The notes beneath the pieces are model-generated. The model saw only the letters and a list, made by a program, of their open reading frames with translations. It was not told the DNA's origin and searched no databases. A DNA stretch of 64,000 bases, taken from assembly GCA_030248225.1 (NCBI GenBank), contig JASANE010017363.1, positions 56,687 to 120,686 on the forward strand, read 5' to 3'. Numbering within the stretch: position 1 is the stretch's first letter; each line of letters begins with the position of its first letter. A program made the translations under genes and the position numbers. This DNA is from Trileptium ribeirensis (lineage: Eukaryota; Nematoda; Enoplea; Enoplida; Thoracostomopsidae). Below are positions 58,251-64,000 of this stretch, piece after piece.

Positions 58251-61200
58251 TATAATTTTTGCCTTTTACATGTCTGCTTCTGAGTGTTGCTGCATGTCAA
58301 GTTCGTAATATAAAATATTGAATTGTAAATCAAATACAATTTCTAAAATCAATATTAAAACTACCCAAAACCACTTTTAACCCATACTGTATTGCTCCAG
58401 GGAAGCTATACATATTTCAAATTTGGATATCGGTAGATGTTTAATCTTAACAGCCGATCTGTTGTAACATTGTTTTTGACTACGATCATACATGTAACAA
58501 GACGTTATAGGAAACGGACATGCTGATACTTAACACTATCTGTCCAGTGAGTATCAGATAAGTATCAGATCCAGTCGTATCAGATAACTATTTTAAATAT
58601 ATAAGTTGTACGGCTAAAATTGGACTGGACGTTATCGTTGACTATGACTTGAACACATGGTACAAACATGCCTTGTGAATGTAGATGTATATACCATTAC
58701 GTCATTTAACATTTAGAAAATTTTCTATAAGTAATCGCAAACATCAGCGAATGCATACAACGTGAATGTAAACGCTGCGCTGTATTCTAACACTCGAAAT
58801 GGGACTAATGTACGGTATATATTTAGTACAAAGTAAAGCAATTTGCAAACGAGTTAATTGAAACGTAATTTATAAGACAAATTCAGCTGCTAAAATCTAG
58901 TTATATATATTTATGATGTGGTTCATCGTGGCATTTTCGAAAGCAGATGATTCCTGATTCATATTAATTTTGTTGTTGTCACAGTCTTCAGGCTGCGAAT
59001 TGTTTTCGCTTTTCCTCCGGCTGTGCTTTATTCAACACTACATATGCACAGCTGTGTTGCAGTAAAGTTGCTAGCTTTTCAAATTCAATCGCTGAAGTCC
59101 GCCAACCTGGCTTAACTGGCATACGGAAAAGGTCTTGATTTTGCGCAACTGTCATAAAAGCGGAACAGAATTTGACCGTTATTTAATTAAAAAATTGTTA
59201 AAGTATTAGAGTTATTATGGTTCAGCAATTAGATGTACATTTAACAGTCAAAATTTCTAACCAATGTTATGTGTTCAGTTTAACTTTAGCTTATTACTCC
59301 TGTGAAAACAATAGTTTTGTTGTTCGCTATAAACCGCTTTTGCAAAGTTCCGTTATAAAGGCTAAACAAAATTTAAGTGGGATTGTAGCCTTACAATACC
59401 ATTACTTTATTTTCAGAACAGAATCTTTGGGACTTTAATTATTCAACTCTTCAGTGTCCTTAAATTTCTATATGAACTGTGGTATTTTTGAGACACTAGT
59501 AGTTGATATCTGGCTAGCAGATTGAAACTTTACGCCTAAAAATATAACGCAACTGACTTTTGAATTAACATGATAGTTTAAATCTTATTACGATGTTTTC
59601 AAAAGCGAACCAACAGAAAATTTCAGTGCTGTTGTTAGTGAAATAACATCATACACATGATAAAATTATATATGAGTGGTCGATTTTTGAAGTTATTAAT
59701 AAATTATGTCAAAAGCTAGTGCCGCTCTATTAAAAACCTAAGGTGTCTAGCAATACAAAACCCTGAGGACGTTTACTTTGGTTGTGCTCCTAAAAAAGTA
59801 CAGCTGCTGTGAAATTTGCTATATTTGAGAGAAAATAAATTTGAATATCGATAACGTAGTATTAGCACGGCCATAGTTTCAGACAGTATGACTTGTTATT
59901 TTTGTATATTAAACATATATCACCAAGGCGTTAATAACAAAGCCTACGTGACAATTTTGTAATTTTAACACAAAGTTGTAAAATATTTCTTTAGTTATGA
60001 AACTACTACGTCTATTTCTTAAACCGTCTTCATGAGAATGCACCACAATCTTCAACAAAACAAGTAATGCAGCTCACACGATAAGAAAAAGCCACACGGC
60101 TCGAATGTATGATATATCAACATGTTATCCGGGTTGAAGTAAGAATAACTGTATTCGCTTGATAGTGCGCCATAACAATTTGTAATCACGGGAACCCTGA
60201 ACCCGAGACATGACACAGCGATCCGTTTCTAATCAATTGCTCCACCAGACATGACATGAGTTCGACCCGACACAGAGTGTATTCGACAAAGATCTGTTGT
60301 TTAGTAGAAAACTCCCTTGCTATAATGGTTATATAGAACAAAAAGCAACTGAATGCTGTTTAGATTGAACAAGAATGAATGTCTGAGCTGTGCTACTTAA
60401 AACTTCATAGCGGCCATCGAAACTATGATTGATAGATTAGGCTGTATAAAATTAAATGCATAATCTACAATTGCAGACAGTTATTCAACATATAGCTGGA
60501 GATTTATTGCTAATACAGGAGGCGAATTATAGGTCAAACGAACGAACAAAGACTAAACTTCCGAACCAGACTTTTCAAAAGGGAATATCAAGTAATTTTG
60601 TGTCGAAATTACCTTGTCAATCCGTGGCATGCTCTTAGCAGATAAACAGGTATATGCATTCAAAACGATAAGTGACTTATAATTCCATAATTTATTAAAA
60701 TTTACATAACTAGTAGCATGGAAAATACCTACCGTACCAGCGGTGTACAACAATAATTAGAGGTGCTTTCAAATTGTAATATAGATTTGGTGTTAGCGAT
60801 TTTGGTTTAGATTAAGATATTTACACATCGTAATAAACGCGGCCACCAGTAGCATTATGGTACCGAACTGACTGCTCATAGGCGCCCTTGAAGAAAGTGA
60901 CTAACTGTCTCTCCAAATCCAAACTTCGATAACGAAAGATTACCAGCGACAATCGGAAGAAATTTACCCTATGTATCTCGGATATCATTGATTACACATT
61001 CTCGATACAGACTTGGCAGCTTTCTGAAGCATGTTAAACAATAACCATATACATACATATACGACTGTTTAATTGCTTGGGATAGTGAAGACGAAACAAG
61101 ATATTATCTGTCTTTTACGATGAGTTTCCGTCTGGTCTTGATTTCAGCGCAAAGAACCAGATGCTTTTGAACTTATCAACCCATTCATTTCAACTTGTAG

Positions 61201-61795
61201 CATGCAGTGGCTCACGTCATGACATGTCGTCAATATTGATAAAAAGTGTTTTATTCACAGAGTTGTAGATATCTTTGTATATTACAACATCAATATTCCA
61301 AAAACATTCAAGTGTAATATGTTTCGAACACAGTAAAGCATCTTGCTTCCACAGAACTGCAATATAAAATAAGGAGCATTGTTGCAATTCTTTTCTATAA
61401 ATATATATTATGTGATCACAAACACATTACAGAGGATTGTCATAAACAGGTAAAATCTAAATTGAAATTTTAGAAGTGATTTTCACTCAAGTTCGCTCAA
61501 ACAAAATAGAGGCTCAACTATTTTCGGAAGCACGTTAATTTAGTATGCAAAGCCCTGTCGACCGCCACCATAGTCCCCAATTAAGGGGACTTCAGGTGTT
61601 ATGGGGCTTCTCGACTGAACTTTTCATGCATGTCATAAATTTAAAAATATTGCACTTAAAATTTTAACTGTCGCGATGAGCGAGCTACTCTGCTAAGTGG
61701 TGAAACTTGTTTTCACTTGAAATCATAAACTTTTGCTCAACCTTTTTCCGGCGAGCTCATTTTGTGTAAATTGCGCTCAGGAAACAGGAGTAGGG
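58251..61795. other. Long AT-rich non-coding stretch
   Basis: No gene recognised over 3.5 kb. gtatcagata recurs three times at about 58551-58584. Short open frames have no motif. Confidence 0.45.
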
Positions 61796-61842
61796 GCAGA
61801 CCCCACTACACAGTCACCTCCCCCACCCCCCCCCCCCGCCTC
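61796..61842 (+). repeat. C-rich homopolymer tract
   Basis: cacctcccccaccccccccc followed by more C; simple sequence that creates proline-rich frames of no meaning. Confidence 0.85.
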
Positions 61843-62168
61843 ACAAATGAAGCTGTACATGGACACACTTCGTTCTGTTACGGTACAGGAAATAAAGCGC
61901 AGAGTTGCCATTTTCCTCAAATTTATCAAATTTTGTTAATTTCCCAAAAATATATAACATGGCTTCCGCGTATGGAGTTACTAGATCTCGCTTGAAGGGG
62001 AATATATATAGCTTGAGGGCCTTTACCCTTGGCAATCCTTTACTAATCTATGCGCGCCTAATCACCACCTGTGTTCTATCTTGTTTTGCCACCAGATGTA
62101 CTGTATCTTAGCTTGACCCCCCAGATACGTTATATCTTAGTTTGCACCTCAAGTGTTGTTTATGTTAT

Positions 62169-62734
62169 GCCTCATTTACAATAAGATGCGTGCGGCAGGG
62201 CCAAATTATGTCACGCGTCCAACTCAACTAGTTCGGATGAACTATAGCTTAGCTGGACCACTATGGCACATTTTTATAGCTTAGCTAGTCTTAATGTGAC
62301 AAACAGGTAGCTTAGCTAGGCTCTGCGTGACAAACGGAGCGTCCGGCTGAACTGTCAATAGAGAAATTTTATTTAGTATTACGCTTAGTGTAATAGCATT
62401 TTGTTCTATAGTATTTTCACATTAATTATAAGTTATATTTTTGTTTTAATATATACAATTAACGTTTTAAGCAGTATATCGCTTTTGGGGCATTATTTTA
62501 TTTAGATACGTATAGTAAAACGTTGAGTTCGCGGACTAAATAATCTCTGCCTTAAGTTATAGGCCTGAGCTGAACGCCTCGTGATAAAAGCACAGTCCGG
62601 CTCAACACTCGATGACAAATGCATAGCCTAGCTAGGCTATCCAAAATTACAATAGTCGAGCTGTACTGTATGCATGACATTTGAACGCAGCACATAATTA
62701 GGACAATGCGCAACCATCTTATTGTAAATGATGC
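62169..62734. mobile_element. 566-bp element with about 26-bp TIRs and internal tagcttagctagg repeats
   Basis: The left end gcctcatttacaataagatg (then cgtgcg) and the right end, reverse complement gcatcatttacaataagatg (then gttgcg), differ at about three of 26 bases. Just inside lie variants of tagcttagctagg with gtgacaaac in between (62240-62340, 62585-62640). No ORF. Target duplication not evident. A related end motif stands before the 32.2-kb minisatellite. Confidence 0.7.
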
Positions 62735-62824
62735 ACTACGAAACGTTCTCTAGCCTCTCCAACGTTACTTCACAAATGGTCACTCACTTCTCCCGAAAAC
62801 TTTTCTTACAGTGCTAAGAATTTT

Positions 62825-63010
62825 GGTGCGGGGATGCGGCGACGGGGGGTGGTGTGGCGGTTCGGGGGGGCGGGCGAATGGGAGCGGTGCGGCGCCTCGG
62901 CAAGGTGGAGGGAGGGCTAGGGCACGCCCCTCGCGGGTGGTGGGCCTTGGGAGGTTCGGCGGGGCGGCCGAGGGGGGCAGATGAGGCACATCGGGGTTCC
63001 CACTACGAAA
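62825..63010. other. Very G-rich, CpG-rich island
   Basis: About 180 bp of mostly G and C on the plus strand (gatgcggcgacggggggtgg, ggttcgggggggcgggcgaa, gcggggcggccgaggggggc), in sharp contrast to its AT-rich surroundings. Frames on both strands are compositional. Several G-runs of three or more are close together, so G-quadruplex formation is possible. It could be an extreme GC box of the dispersed repeat family or a foreign or assembly-derived piece. Confidence 0.6.
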
Positions 63011-63140
63011 TCCTGGATTGGTATCAGGATAGAAACCTAGCACAATCCTTCTGAATTCCGAGGCACGACCCTGTTAGCATGTAGATAACAAACATGGTTG
63101 ACAAATCGGGTCTCTTCGGTTAGCTCCTTCCCAGCCCTAA

Positions 63141-63653
63141 TGTGGCGTTCATGTTATAACGTCCCCGCTGTTTGGAACTTTTGACCTCCTCTAGTTGCAA
63201 CCCACCGTATAGACAGTCAGGGTGACACCCGTACTGTAAACCAACCAATTGCCGAGGATGTACGACACACCCTTAGCTACTACATTTTTTCTTGACAGTG
63301 TCGTACACACCTTTAGCTACCAATTTATCGCGAATTAACTATAACGCACGCTGTCTGTAGCTAATACGGTTTATTAGTCAACTGTCCTGTATAGTTTTTT
63401 CTAAATTCTCGATATTTGTATGTAGGCTATATAAACATTGCTGAAATAATTCCGAACACTGTCAATAAAACTACCAGAAAACATGGTGTGCCTGACACTG
63501 TCGAGAAATAGTAATACGCGTAACTAGCTACCTTTGAAAAAATTTATTAAAAACATGGGGGTGCCTGCGACACCCTGTTGTCAACAGTGTACCGGACATT
63601 GTCTGGTGTACATAGGTTCCAAACGTTAGGGACATTATAACGTGAACGCCGCA
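63141..63653. mobile_element. TIR element, GGCGTTCA family, copy B (513 bp)
   Basis: Left TIR 63141-63178 starts tgtggcgttcatgttataac; right TIR 63616-63653 is its inverted copy (reverse complement starts tgcggcgttcacgttataat). About 31 of 38 bases match. Flanking taa on both sides (63138-63140, 63654-63656) is a candidate 3-bp target duplication, which would suit PIF/Harbinger. The interior has a 41-bp-spaced direct repeat (cgacacacccttagctacta near 63263; cgtacacacctttagctacc near 63302) and no transposase. Same family as 28559-29046. Confidence 0.75.
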
Positions 63654-64000
63654 TAAAGTTGCCAATTTCGAAGATCCAGCGACAATTTTAGTATTATTCC
63701 ACAGGATTCGATGAAATGGTTCAAAATTTTCCATGTTAGGCCATGTTTATGAGAGCTTCTTTCATTTCTGAATAACCAATGGCCTCCATGGTATCGAAAA
63801 GTTTAGAAAAATGTTTTTTTAGTAAATGAGTAATTTTATTTAATTTTATTTACTGCAGACAACTAAGTCGAATGATAAACTTCTCCATTTTTAGGTTGAC
63901 CTAGATGCTGAGATTCCCTTGTCATTTGCCTTTGACAAGTATGAACAATTCAGCCAATTGATCCTTTTCCTTATCGTTATCAAACGTCAGTTGAACAATT
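63654..64000. other. Non-coding DNA to window end
   Basis: Nothing recognised. Confidence 0.4.

Noticed and set aside
61733..62111. Overlapping proline-rich frames
   Set aside because: Caused by the C-homopolymer tract at 61796-61842.
62780..63054. Proline/arginine-rich and glycine-rich frames on both strands
   Set aside because: Explained by the G-rich island; low complexity and no conserved motif.
1..64000. CRISPR arrays, bacterial operons, tRNA and rRNA genes
   Set aside because: The tandem repeats found have no unique spacers between conserved repeats. No tRNA T-loop/anticodon arrangement or rRNA core sequence was spotted by eye; tRNAscan-SE and Rfam searches would be decisive.

Overview
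This window looks like AT-rich genomic DNA from an invertebrate animal. The reasons are the absence of any long host open reading frame, the decayed animal-type transposons (CR1-, L2- and RTE-like LINEs; hAT, pogo/Tigger, mariner, Merlin and Mutator-like DNA transposons), several satellite arrays, and no bacterial operon structure, ribosome-binding sites or phage genes. I cannot name the species or phylum. No conserved host gene could be recognised. The one plausible host coding segment is a short signal-peptide ORF near 25.9 kb.

Layout. 0-2.3 kb: three CR1-like reverse transcriptase fragments in alternating orientation, followed by a TIR-bounded element rich in CCGGTTCCGG motifs (2.30-3.48 kb). 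4.7-6.1 kb: a dead pogo/Tigger transposase behind a possible terminal repeat. 6.64-9.00 kb: a hAT element with diverged TIRs, a diverged 8-bp target duplication and transposase C-terminal remnants. 10-20 kb: mostly AT-rich DNA with four copies of a GC-box/T-rich dispersed repeat and two small RT fossils. 20.3-20.6 kb: a degenerate minisatellite of about 45 bp. 22.7-23.8 kb: a 1.06-kb TIR element. 25.6-26.5 kb: a GC-richer island with a putative secreted-protein ORF. 28.6-29.6 kb: a 0.49-kb TIR element and a mariner transposase C-terminus. 32.2-32.5 kb: a 31-32-bp minisatellite. 33.5-34.4 kb: a SWIM zinc-finger ORF flanked by inverted arrays of a short TTTTGGATGTAC-type repeat (Mutator-like). 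34.5-34.8 kb: a three-unit repeat of about 115 bp. 40.95-41.07 kb: a 23-bp minisatellite. 45.0-45.8 kb: a 92-bp satellite with a two-monomer higher-order pattern. 47.7-51.6 kb: an L2-like and a CR1-like LINE placed tail to tail. 51.8-52.7 kb: a Merlin transposase broken by an insertion. 52.7-53.45 kb: an RTE-like RT. 57.2-58.25 kb: a satellite of about 147 bp. 62.2-63.7 kb: two TIR elements on either side of a very G-rich island.

The parts do not form a pathway. They are layers of selfish DNA of different ages. The least decayed LINE is the minus-strand copy at 49.65-51.6 kb, with one frameshift and about two stops across the RT. The most intact domain is the SWIM finger at 33.8-34.2 kb. The observations I consider potentially new are the two-faced 92-bp satellite, the 147-bp satellite, the SWIM element with repeat-built inverted ends, the GC-box/TTTTGCCAATTTT repeat family, and a TIR family with 3-bp TWA-like target sites present at least twice. 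All repeat periods and boundaries were counted by eye.
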